DNA of 43,131 nucleotides from an uncultured Pseudanabaenaceae cyanobacterium (GTDB lineage Bacteria; Cyanobacteriota; Cyanobacteriia; PCC-9006; JAAUQQ01), in NCBI GenBank assembly GCA_938017515.1, contig CALIJJ010000074.1:1-43131 (forward strand). The letters run 5' to 3'. Below, piece after piece: positions 27,836 through 35,803 of this stretch. The position numbers were made by a program, and so were the translations under genes. Every line of letters starts with the position of its first letter. The stretch's first letter is position 1. The notes under the pieces are model-generated. The model was given only the letters and a program-made list of their open reading frames with translations, was not told the origin of the DNA and ran no database searches.

Positions 27836-28531
27836 ATGATTAGAAGAGAGAAAATAAGGTTTCCCTGGGAAGTGCTTGAAGGCTTGAATCGCTTGCCGAA
27901 ATTTTTATTATTAGGCGATGGTTTATTTATCATTGTCCATGCTTTTTACATTTTAGGATTGATTCATAATCCTGCCTTTTCTGTCGAAACTGATTTTGGA
28001 TACGCTGAAATGTATCAGTATCTGAAGCAAAGTTTAATCGCTATTTTTTTGTTCTGGTTAGCGGTCAAAAATCGACAACTCATTTATTTGTCTTGGTCCA
28101 CTCTCTTTGGCCTGTTGACGTTAGATGACGCGCTGAGCATTCATGAGGACTGGGGGGGCATTTTGGTCAAACAACTGGGTTTGCAGCCTGCCTTGGGGCT
28201 ACGTGCCCAGGATTTTGGTGAACTGGCCATATTTTCCCTATATGGTGTTTTCCTGCTGATCTTTGTTGGCGGTGTTTTTTGGTTCAGCGATCGCAAAGCC
28301 AAGCAAGTTACCAAGAGCCTTGTTGCCCTCATCGGTCTGCTGGCCTTCTTTGCCGGTGTTGTGGATATGTTGCACGTGGCAATTTCCTGGGGAGGCTATC
28401 GCGTTACGAGCTTGCTTGGGTTACTGGAGGATGGGGGGGAGATGATCACCATCAGTTTGATTCTGGCCTATATTGCTCGGCCGCGATGGTTTGCACCCAC
28501 CCACCAGCCCACCCCAGAATTGGGCCGCTAA
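27836..28531 (+). CDS. Unknown multi-helix membrane protein with DDALSIHE motif
   Basis: This 231-residue protein has about six hydrophobic helices. It is unrecognised by name. Distinctive acidic motifs lie at helix ends: LLTLDDALSIHEDWGG (about residue 90-108) and LLGLLEDGGEMITISL (about 200-215), plus RAQDFGELA. Such conserved acidic and His residues inside a membrane bundle may bind a metal or carry protons (inference). The surrounding DNA is more AT-rich than that of its neighbours and codon use is less GC-biased, which could mean later acquisition. The stop codon overlaps by 4 nt the end of the converging flavoprotein gene. Confidence 0.8.
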   Translation: MIRREKIRFPWEVLEGLNRLPKFLLLGDGLFIIVHAFYILGLIHNPAFSVETDFGYAEMYQYLKQSLIAIFLFWLAVKNRQLIYLSWSTLFGLLTLDDALSIHEDWGGILVKQLGLQPALGLRAQDFGELAIFSLYGVFLLIFVGGVFWFSDRKAKQVTKSLVALIGLLAFFAGVVDMLHVAISWGGYRVTSLLGLLEDGGEMITISLILAYIARPRWFAPTHQPTPELGR

Positions 28532-30006
28532 CCCAGCCAAGGCAACTGCCGTAGCCCTTGATTGATATTCCGCATCATTTGAATATGAGGCTCATCGGCT
28601 TCAATGGGAATGACGGCTGCTTTTTCCCCCTTACCGAGTTGTGTCACCACCCGATTGGCAGCCTCAAGCCCTGTTACAAAGGCTTTTTCCTGGGACCATG
28701 ACCCATGGCGTGTCACGACCCAATCGCCGCTCATGAATAGATTGGGAATGCTGGTCTCAGCAGGCAGCAGATATTGGTAGCTCCCTGGGGCAAAGTGGGT
28801 CACGGCTCGGCGGATACGAACCACGGCACTATCGATGATCTTGGCTTCTCCCACAGCGGGGACACAGGTGGCAATGTCGCGCTGTACCTTGGCAATCACG
28901 GCCTCATCAGGCATCGCAAGCAGCTGATTCGCATGGTAGAAATCGGCTTCGAGGACGGTTGCGTCAGCATCGCGATACTCGTCATGGAGGGCATTGAGGT
29001 CAAAGAATGTCCAGCCCGTGGTTTCGTCGAAGCCAAAGCAGGCATTGGAGGGACGGGGAATTTTGACTTTGCGATCGAGCCACAGTCGCGTGGCTAAGAC
29101 GTCTACCGCACCCAGGTTCATCACATTGGCAAACTCCGAGCGCCTGCCTAACGTCGGGCTGCTACTGACGATGTTTTGTAGACCGCTGATACCCACGCTG
29201 GAAATGACAGCATCGGTTTCAAAGCGCTCATCACCGCAGATAACGGCATTGGCGTTACCCTGCTCATCCAGGCTAATATCCGTGACCCGTTTGCCCGTCA
29301 GGATTTTTCCACCGAGCTTCTCGATCGCCTCACACCAGGGCTTGAAGATTTTCTCGCCGACGGTGCCTCGGCACCAAACCACATCAAAGTCCGGTTGGTG
29401 AGCCAGGATGAAGTAGTAGAGCATGCCAATGCAGGCGGCGGCTGAACACTGCTCTCCCGGCGCAAAGAGTCCTACCAGCAACATGGGCTCAAAGGATTCT
29501 TTATAGAGCCGTTCCGATACGCCAAATTTTTGAAACAGCTCCCGCGCGGTCATTTTGTCGTAGCGTTTCCAGGCATCATCGGAGTTGTCGAAGTCGATGA
29601 TGCTGTAGAGCAGCGGTAGGGCTGAGAGACGGTCCGCTAGGGGCAACCGCTTAAATTGCGTATACAAAAATGTCCCCAGTGGTGTGGGGAGGGGAGGGCA
29701 GTCCTGGAAAATCGGTGACTCAACCTCCAGACCCTGGGGCGAGTACTGGGCCGATCGCGTCCAGTCCGTAAACGGCGAAATCCCCAGCTCATCCACGAGG
29801 CCAAAAATATTGCGGTAGGGATACCAAAAGCCATGGATGCCAGCTTCGACGGCACGGCCTCCCGCCGTTTTCCAGCCAGCGACCAAACCACCGGGATAGT
29901 TTCCGGCTTCTAGTAGCGTGACATCGTAGCCCTGCTTGGCGAGGTGATAGGTCGCGCTGAGGCCAGCCCAGCCTGCGCCGATAACGGTGACTTGAGGAGA
30001 GGACAT
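28528..30006 (-). CDS. Carotenoid-desaturase-like FAD-dependent oxidoreductase
   Basis: This 492-residue flavoprotein belongs to the phytoene/zeta-carotene desaturase and amine-oxidase superfamily. The FAD-binding motif VIGAGWAGL (GxGxxG at residues 10-15) is followed by LEAGNYPGGLVAGW. The C-terminal FAD block NLFMSGDWVVTRHGSWSQEKAFVTGLEAAN is typical of plant-type (CrtP/CrtQ) desaturases. A central EPMLLVGLFAPGEQCSAA segment also matches that group. Its substrate could be a carotene or another isoprenoid, and sequence alone does not decide. It is transcribed divergently from the CO2-uptake operon, sharing a 265-bp promoter region. Confidence 0.88.
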   Translation of the reverse strand: MSSPQVTVIGAGWAGLSATYHLAKQGYDVTLLEAGNYPGGLVAGWKTAGGRAVEAGIHGFWYPYRNIFGLVDELGISPFTDWTRSAQYSPQGLEVESPIFQDCPPLPTPLGTFLYTQFKRLPLADRLSALPLLYSIIDFDNSDDAWKRYDKMTARELFQKFGVSERLYKESFEPMLLVGLFAPGEQCSAAACIGMLYYFILAHQPDFDVVWCRGTVGEKIFKPWCEAIEKLGGKILTGKRVTDISLDEQGNANAVICGDERFETDAVISSVGISGLQNIVSSSPTLGRRSEFANVMNLGAVDVLATRLWLDRKVKIPRPSNACFGFDETTGWTFFDLNALHDEYRDADATVLEADFYHANQLLAMPDEAVIAKVQRDIATCVPAVGEAKIIDSAVVRIRRAVTHFAPGSYQYLLPAETSIPNLFMSGDWVVTRHGSWSQEKAFVTGLEAANRVVTQLGKGEKAAVIPIEADEPHIQMMRNINQGLRQLPWLG

Positions 30007-30151
30007 AGAAGAATAGAAAAGGAGGCGCGGGGTGAAATGAGGCGTACCAAGGGAGATTAACGCAGAGAGGCGCAGAGCAAACCCTTTGCATAAGGATATT
30101 CTAGCGAACCATTAAGAAAAATCAATGAGCGATCCGGATAACAACCCTAGA

Positions 30152-30173
30152 ATCAATGCTAAGTTTTATTGAT
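30152..30173 (+). promoter_or_regulatory. Candidate NdhR/CcmR (LysR-type) operator upstream of ndhF3
   Basis: A perfect inverted repeat ATCAAT-N10-ATTGAT lies 99 nt before the ndhF3 start. A further ATCAATG half-site occurs at 30121-30127. The LysR-type regulator NdhR (CcmR), which controls this operon in other cyanobacteria, is reported to bind TCAATG-N10-ATCAAT-like sequences. The half-site and spacing are similar, though orientation differs. Assignment is inference. Confidence 0.4.
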
Positions 30174-30271
30174 AGGCTTGTTCGGGCTTAATTCTGGAAT
30201 CCATAGGCTTTTGTCTATGAATTTGATTCGAGCTTCCATTCTCTGCATGACTTCCGAGGTTCAATCCAGTA

Positions 30272-32200
30272 ATGTTCGCCCAAACCGTTTGGCTCATTCC
30301 CTGCTATCCCCTATTGGGGGTGCTGCTGTCTTTCTTTTGGTCTCCGGCGCTGGTTCGCCGCACCGGCCCCCGACCCGTGGGCTATCTCAATCTCTTCACG
30401 ACGGTTGTGGCGCTGTTGCATAGTGCTCTGGCACTCAAAGCCTTTTGGCACCAGCCACCTCAGTTTCTGGAGTTCTCCTGGCTTCAGGTGGCGGATTTAC
30501 AGTTATCCCTACCGTTAGAGATCTCTGCGGTCACGCTGGGTGCGTCGCTGGTGATTACGCTGTTGAATCTGCTGGTGCAGATCTATGCGTTGGGCTATCT
30601 GGAGGCTGACTGGGGGTGGGCCCGGCTCTACTCGCTGTTGGGATTGTTCGAGGCGGGAATGACGGCCCTCGTGCTGTGCGACTCGCTCTTTTTTAGCTAC
30701 ATCCTGCTGGAGATTTTGACCCTAGGGACTTACTTGATTGTGGGTTACTGGTTCAATCAGTCGCTGGTGGTGAGCGGTGCCCGGGATGCATTCCTGACCA
30801 AGCGTGTGGGCGATTTGATTCTGCTGATGGGCGTCCTGGCGTTGTACCCCTTGGCGGGAACCTGGAATTTTAGCGAGTTGGCGGTCTGGGCGGAAACGGC
30901 TCAGGTGAGGCCGTTGACCATCGCCCTCATTGGTATTGCTCTGGTCTCTGGCCCAGTGAGTAAGTGTGCACAGTTTCCCCTACATCTGTGGCTTGATGAA
31001 GCGATGGAAGGGCCCCTGCCTTCGACCATTCTGCGTAACTCGCTGGTGGTGGCAACGGGCGCTTGGGTGCTGGTGAAGTTGGAGCCGGTAATTGCGCTGT
31101 CGCCTTGGGCTTCGGGAATGGCGATCGCCGTCGGTTCCATCTCTGCCCTGGGCGGTAGCCTCATCGCTGCGGCCCAAATTGATGCCAAGCGCGTCCTTTC
31201 CTATTTGGCCAGTGCCTACATGGGCCTGATTTTCATTGCCATTGGTAGTGGCTACACCGACTCAGCTCTGTCACTGGTGTTGACCCATGCCTTTGCCACA
31301 GCGCTGCTGATTATGAGTGTCGGCTCAATCATTTTGAATACCGTGACCCAAGATCTGACTCAGTTGGGCGGGTTGTGGAGTCGTCGTCCTGTGACGGGTC
31401 TTTCGTTTGTATTCGGTGCCGCTGGTTTGTTGGCGTTACCGCCACTGGGTGGGTTTTGGGCGCTGTCGGATTTGCTCAATCATCTGTGGCAGGACCAGCA
31501 GTGGCTCAGCCTAGGGATTGTGGTCGCAACCAATGCGGTCATCGGCTTTGCGCTGGTGCGGATGTTTGGCCTGATGTTTGCGGGCGATCGCACCCCCATG
31601 ACAGCCCGTGCGGCGGAGCCCTTCTGGTTGGTGGTTTTGCCCATGACGATGATGGCTGGATTGACGCTGCATCTGCCGCTTGCCATGAATCGCCTGGGTC
31701 TGCTGACCGAGCAACTGCCCCAGGGGTCGCAGTTCAGTGCGTCTCTGGCTTGGATTCTGCTGTGGTCCAGCGTGTTGGGCATTGCGATCGCCACATTCTT
31801 CTATATCTTCCCGCGTCGTCTGTCCCAGAACCAAACCCAGGATGAACAGGCAGATGCTCCCATCGGTTCGGCTGTGGTCCAGGGGGCCCGTCAGGTGCTG
31901 GCACGGGATTTTTACACCGAAGAGGTGTACGCCATGACGGCGATCGCCCTGGTCGATCGACTGTCTCGGTTTACGGATTGGCTCGACCGTTATGTCATCG
32001 ATGGCCTTGTCAATCTCGTGGGCTTAACGTCCCTGTTTAGTGGTGAGGCCTTGAAGTACGGCAACGATGGACGCAGCCAGTTTTATGCGCTGACGATTAC
32101 GTTCTTTGTGGCCCTGATTGGTTTGTATATGGGCTGGTCCTACCTGATGGATTGGTTGCCGACACAGCTGACTGCCAACGCCCTCTCGTTGTTGCCCTAG
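30272..32200 (+). CDS. ndhF3: NDH-1 subunit NdhF3 of the inducible CO2-uptake complex
   Basis: This 642-residue membrane subunit (NuoL/MrpA type) belongs to the specialised NDH-1MS complex, which couples electron flow to conversion of CO2 to bicarbonate. About fifteen hydrophobic helices are visible. The proton-antiporter core shows KCAQFPLHLWLDEAMEGPLPS, but the usual HAATMV block is replaced by LRNSLVVATGAWVL, which I take as typical of the CO2-uptake F subunits. It starts at ATG 30272 (MFAQTVWLIPCYPLLG). ndhD3, cupA and cupS follow in order, and that gene order is what identifies it as F3 rather than F1 or F4. Expression is expected to rise at low inorganic carbon. Confidence 0.95.
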   Translation: MFAQTVWLIPCYPLLGVLLSFFWSPALVRRTGPRPVGYLNLFTTVVALLHSALALKAFWHQPPQFLEFSWLQVADLQLSLPLEISAVTLGASLVITLLNLLVQIYALGYLEADWGWARLYSLLGLFEAGMTALVLCDSLFFSYILLEILTLGTYLIVGYWFNQSLVVSGARDAFLTKRVGDLILLMGVLALYPLAGTWNFSELAVWAETAQVRPLTIALIGIALVSGPVSKCAQFPLHLWLDEAMEGPLPSTILRNSLVVATGAWVLVKLEPVIALSPWASGMAIAVGSISALGGSLIAAAQIDAKRVLSYLASAYMGLIFIAIGSGYTDSALSLVLTHAFATALLIMSVGSIILNTVTQDLTQLGGLWSRRPVTGLSFVFGAAGLLALPPLGGFWALSDLLNHLWQDQQWLSLGIVVATNAVIGFALVRMFGLMFAGDRTPMTARAAEPFWLVVLPMTMMAGLTLHLPLAMNRLGLLTEQLPQGSQFSASLAWILLWSSVLGIAIATFFYIFPRRLSQNQTQDEQADAPIGSAVVQGARQVLARDFYTEEVYAMTAIALVDRLSRFTDWLDRYVIDGLVNLVGLTSLFSGEALKYGNDGRSQFYALTITFFVALIGLYMGWSYLMDWLPTQLTANALSLLP

Positions 32201-32259
32201 CTCGCTCAACGTCGCCTCACGATTGACCCTCTTTGTTTATTTCTACGATTTGAGGACCT

Positions 32260-33768
32260 ATGCTCAGTCCCCTCATTTGGCTACCGATTACGGGTGCGCT
32301 GCTGATCGCATTTTTGCCCACGCAGATGACCGCGAAGCAGGCCCGTTCTGGCGCGCTGGCGATCGCAGGCACCGTTCTTCTCTGGACGGTTTGGCTCTTT
32401 ACCCAGTTTGACTTGGGCAATGCAACCTTCCAGATGCAGGAGTTTTTGCCCTGGCTACCGATGCTGGGCCTCAACTACGACCTCGCCTTGGATGGGCTGT
32501 CGTTGATGATGGTGGCCCTCAATAGTTTGCTGACCTGGGTTGCGATTTATAGCAGTCCGGATAAGACGGAACGTCCTCGCTTCTTCTATAGCTTGATGCT
32601 CATGGTGAGCGGTGCTGTGGCGGGTGCCTTTTTGGCCCAGAATCTCCTGCTTTTCTTCCTGCTGTTTGAGCTAGAACTGATTCCGCTCTACTTCTTGATC
32701 TCCGTCTGGGGGGGACCCAAGCGGGACTATGCGGCGACGAAGTTTTTGCTCTATACCGCCAGTGCTGGCGTCCTGATTCTGATCGGATTTCTGGGCATTG
32801 CTTGGTTTGGCCACAGTTTCGACTTCTCCTATGAGAGCGTCTTGCAGGTTCAACTGCCGCTCCAAGCGCAGCTCATTCTGCTGACGATTCTGATCGTGGG
32901 CTTTGGCATCAAAGTCCCCCTCGTGCCCTTCCACACCTGGCAGCCCGATACCTACGTGGCCGCTTCACCGCCCGTGGCCATCATGTTGGGTGGCGTGTTG
33001 GCGAAGCTGGGAACCTATGGTATTTTCCGCTTTGGTATGGGTCTGTTTCCAGAGGCTTGGTCGATTGTTGCACCAGGGCTCGCGACCTGGGCCACGGTGA
33101 GTGTGTTGTATGGGTCGATTACGGCGATCGCCCAGAAGGATATCAAACGCATGGTGGCCTACAGTTCCATTGGCCACATGGGCTACGTCTTGCTCGGTGC
33201 ATCTGCCTTTACCAAGCTCAGCCTGGTTGGCTCCATTTCCCAAATGGTTTCTCATGGTTTGATTCTGGCGCTGCTGTTTCATCTCGTGGGCATTGTTGAA
33301 GACAAAGTGGGCACGCGCCAACTCGATGTACTCAACGGCTTGATGAATCCGCTGCGGGGCTTGCCCATGGTGAGTGCGTTGCTGATTCTCAGCGGTATGG
33401 CCAGCGCTGGCATTCCCGGATTGGTTGGCTTTATCACTGAATTTCTGGTCTTCCAGGGCAGCTACAGCGTCTTCCCGGTACTGACGCTGTGTTGCGTTGT
33501 GGGCACGGGTTTGACAGCGGTGTATTTCGTAATTTTGATTAACCGCACCTGTTTCGGTCGGCTCGATAGTCAAACGGCCTATTACGGCAAGGTGAGTGCT
33601 GATGAGCGAGTTCCGGCGTTTGTGCTGGCGGCGCTGGTGGTGGTGTTGGGATTGCAACCCAGCTGGCTAGTGCACTGGAGCGAAGCCACCTCAGCATCCA
33701 TGGTCGCGGCAATCCCCGCAGCGGAGACAGTCCAGATTGCTGAAGCAATTCCTGAATCCAAGTTGTGA
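32260..33768 (+). CDS. ndhD3: NDH-1 subunit NdhD3 of the inducible CO2-uptake complex
   Basis: This 502-residue NuoM-type proton-pumping subunit lies 59 nt behind ndhF3. About fourteen helices are visible. Conserved functional segments include LLFFLLFELELIPLYFLI (with the key Glu of helix 5), KVPLVPFHTWQPDTYVAASPP, and YSSIGHMGYVLLG. The variant GGVLAKLGTYGIFRF is in the usual position of the D subunits. The C-terminal end is polar (VQIAEAIPESKL). The context with cupA and cupS places it in NDH-1MS rather than in the respiratory NDH-1L complex. A palindromic repeat begins 3 nt after its stop codon and separates it from cupA. Confidence 0.96.
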   Translation: MLSPLIWLPITGALLIAFLPTQMTAKQARSGALAIAGTVLLWTVWLFTQFDLGNATFQMQEFLPWLPMLGLNYDLALDGLSLMMVALNSLLTWVAIYSSPDKTERPRFFYSLMLMVSGAVAGAFLAQNLLLFFLLFELELIPLYFLISVWGGPKRDYAATKFLLYTASAGVLILIGFLGIAWFGHSFDFSYESVLQVQLPLQAQLILLTILIVGFGIKVPLVPFHTWQPDTYVAASPPVAIMLGGVLAKLGTYGIFRFGMGLFPEAWSIVAPGLATWATVSVLYGSITAIAQKDIKRMVAYSSIGHMGYVLLGASAFTKLSLVGSISQMVSHGLILALLFHLVGIVEDKVGTRQLDVLNGLMNPLRGLPMVSALLILSGMASAGIPGLVGFITEFLVFQGSYSVFPVLTLCCVVGTGLTAVYFVILINRTCFGRLDSQTAYYGKVSADERVPAFVLAALVVVLGLQPSWLVHWSEATSASMVAAIPAAETVQIAEAIPESKL

Positions 33769-33770
33769 GA

Positions 33771-33867
33771 TGTAGGTTGGGTGCAATGCAGTGAAACCCA
33801 ACAGGTATAAGCGCTAGCACCACAGCATTAGCCCTGTTGGGTTCTGCTTCGCGCAACCCAACCTACA
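33771..33867. mobile_element. 97-bp palindromic (MITE-like) element within the CO2-uptake operon
   Basis: The termini TGTAGGTTGGGT (33771-33782) and ACCCAACCTACA (33856-33867) are perfectly complementary. A second inner stem, ACCCAACAGG with CCTGTTGGGT (33796-33842), is also perfect. The whole can fold into one long hairpin with a short central loop. It has no coding capacity. Similar GTAGGTTGGGT palindromes are widespread in cyanobacterial genomes as far as I recall; mobilisation in trans is inferred. Confidence 0.75.
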
Positions 33868-33941
33868 TGATCTACTCGCAGCAACATTTAGCTAGAAATT
33901 CTACATTTTGCATTCTCAATTCTGAACTCTCCCCTCCACCC

Positions 33942-35234
33942 ATGCCTACTGCCACCTCCTCCAAAACGCTTCCCCCCTCCTCCCACGCCTTCGCGGACAT
34001 CATCCATCGCCTAGAAGCTGGAGGCTCGATGTTGCCGGATACCCCCGACAATCTAAAACAGATCATCGGCATCTACAAAGCCTACGCGGTCCCCATGGAC
34101 TTTTACTGGCGTGGCCTGTTGTACATCTCTGAACGGGTGTTTTTAAATCCGTTACCCGCGTTCAAGTACTTCATTTCTGATGAATACCTCGATCGCCCCA
34201 ATGCCTACGCAGGCGACAACGCCGACCTACGCATCTGGCGTGGCCAAGCCGACGCTCACCCAGAACTGCGGGAATTCATGGCCAAGGGAGAGCTGAAGCG
34301 CAAATTGCCCAAATGGATGCATCACCTCTGGCACGATCGCATCAATATGGAATTTGCCGAAGCCTGCATGCAGGCCATGTTCTGGCACGACGACATCAAC
34401 CCTAAATTCAACGCCTACCTCGATAGTGATGCCTACAAGGCCAACGCCGATGGCGCTATCCGGGCCTACTTCAAAGGCAACCCTGCCATGCTGGGTCTCT
34501 ATAAACTGTTTCCTGATCTGTTTCTAGAGCAGGTCAAGCGTCTTTCCTACTACGCCAATTTGGGGCTGTTTTGGGAGGTCATGGCGCCAGTCTTTTTTGA
34601 AATGAGCGACCTCTATGATGAAGGCAAACTGACGACGGTGCCGGAGGCGATGGACTTTTTGGTCAATGGCATTTTTGCGATCGCCGGTCGCCCCATCTAC
34701 CACCACCTCTATGTGGGCGACGAATGCTACGAAATCATTCCTAAATCCGAGGGCTTCACCTGGCTCTACGAAGCTGCCCTGCCCTACGTCGAAGCGGTTT
34801 TTTACCGGACCTCACCCTTCCGAGGCACCAAGTCCTATAACGCCCAGGCTGGTCAAGTTCCCAGTGAGCCCAAGGACTTCCACTACGGCATTCTCTATGC
34901 CGATCTCTTCCCGGTCGGCAGTGCAGGTATTCCCCCTACGTTGCTGATGCAAGATATGCTGCATTTCTTGCCAGATTACTTGGTAGAGGAATATCAACAA
35001 CATACTCGGGGGGCAGACGATACTTTGATTCAGCTGGGTGTGACGTTCCAGCGCTCGATGTACAACGTCACCTCCGCTGTGATTCAAGCGTTGCGTACGG
35101 CCTTGCTCTATCCCTTGGATGATCCCAATCCACAACATCTGAAGGCAAACCGCGACTTCTTTGAACAGCAGCTCGATCGTTTCCAACGCCCTGAAGCTCG
35201 GCTCAAGGATATTCAGCAGCAAACCTACCGCTAG
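33942..35234 (+). CDS. cupA: CO2 hydration protein CupA (ChpY)
   Basis: This 430-residue hydrophilic subunit of NDH-1MS is thought to convert CO2 to bicarbonate on the cytoplasmic side of the thylakoid. Recognisable stretches are NLKQIIGIYKAYAVPMDFYWRG, EYLDRPNAYAGDNADLRIWRG and FAEACMQAMFWHDDINP. HHLYVGDECYEIIPKSEGFTWLYEAALPYVEAVFYRT lies in the second half. His and Cys residues in the HHLYVGDECYE region may take part in Zn binding (inference). The start is set at ATG 33942 (MPTATSSKT); the frame is open into the upstream palindrome, but that part is not CupA-like. It lies between ndhD3 and the fasciclin gene cupS. It could in principle be CupB, but linkage with cupS argues for CupA. Confidence 0.93.
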   Translation: MPTATSSKTLPPSSHAFADIIHRLEAGGSMLPDTPDNLKQIIGIYKAYAVPMDFYWRGLLYISERVFLNPLPAFKYFISDEYLDRPNAYAGDNADLRIWRGQADAHPELREFMAKGELKRKLPKWMHHLWHDRINMEFAEACMQAMFWHDDINPKFNAYLDSDAYKANADGAIRAYFKGNPAMLGLYKLFPDLFLEQVKRLSYYANLGLFWEVMAPVFFEMSDLYDEGKLTTVPEAMDFLVNGIFAIAGRPIYHHLYVGDECYEIIPKSEGFTWLYEAALPYVEAVFYRTSPFRGTKSYNAQAGQVPSEPKDFHYGILYADLFPVGSAGIPPTLLMQDMLHFLPDYLVEEYQQHTRGADDTLIQLGVTFQRSMYNVTSAVIQALRTALLYPLDDPNPQHLKANRDFFEQQLDRFQRPEARLKDIQQQTYR

Positions 35235-35278
35235 GGGGCAAGAATTTTATGAAGACCCCCATCTCAGCTCGGGGTTGG

Positions 35279-35342
35279 CATTCCCGACTCTTCAGGAATG
35301 TGAGATTCGTCCAATACATCTGAGGGTGCGCATTCCGCACCC
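35279..35342 (+). promoter_or_regulatory. Two small hairpins between cupA and cupS
   Basis: CATTCC/GGAATG (35279-35300) is followed by GGGTGCG-CATTC-CGCACCC (35324-35342). They may adjust mRNA stability or partly end the cupA message. There is no T-run. Confidence 0.4.
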
Positions 35343-35377
35343 CACGGCATCCTTAAACGCCTATTCCAGGAATTTTC

Positions 35378-35773
35378 ATGGCTAATATTGTTGAAATCGC
35401 AACCAATACCGAAGGATTCTCGACCCTCGTGGCTGCTGTCCAGGCTGCTGGGCTGGTTGAAGCCCTGGCAACGGGGGGGCCATTCACTGTCTTTGCGCCC
35501 CATGATGATGCCTTTGCCGCATTGCCCCCCGGAACGGTTCAGACCCTCGTTGATAATCCCCCTCAGTTGGCCCGCATCCTCAAATATCACGTTGTTGCTG
35601 ACAAACTGTTTCAAGCTGACTGGTCCATCTCACAGACGCTAACTTCTTTGGAGGGCTCACCAATTCCCATTCGAGCCGCTTTAGAGGTGAAAAATGCCAG
35701 TGTGATTGCAGCCGATATTGAAGCTGATAATGGTGTGATTCATGTCATCGATCGCGTTCTTTTGATGGGCTAA
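35378..35773 (+). CDS. cupS: Fasciclin-domain protein CupS of NDH-1MS
   Basis: This 131-residue protein is a single fasciclin (FAS1) domain: [18 protein letters not shown], then [25 protein letters not shown], and the C-terminal [14 protein letters not shown]. It has no signal peptide, unlike secreted fasciclins, so it stays in the cytoplasm. In model cyanobacteria the small fasciclin protein encoded after cupA (CupS) is part of the NDH-1MS complex and is needed for its assembly or function. The position directly after cupA supports that role here. Its start ATG follows two small intercistronic hairpins. Confidence 0.93.
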   Translation: MANIVEIATNTEGFSTLVAAVQAAGLVEALATGGPFTVFAPHDDAFAALPPGTVQTLVDNPPQLARILKYHVVADKLFQADWSISQTLTSLEGSPIPIRAALEVKNASVIAADIEADNGVIHVIDRVLLMG

Positions 35774-35803
35774 TCCAGGTTACTCCTGCTGACCTGGTAA
35801 TCA

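Noticed and set aside
33837..33941. N-terminal extension of CupA into the palindromic element
   Set aside because: The extra residues come from repeat DNA and do not resemble CupA; ATG 33942 gives a normal N-terminus.
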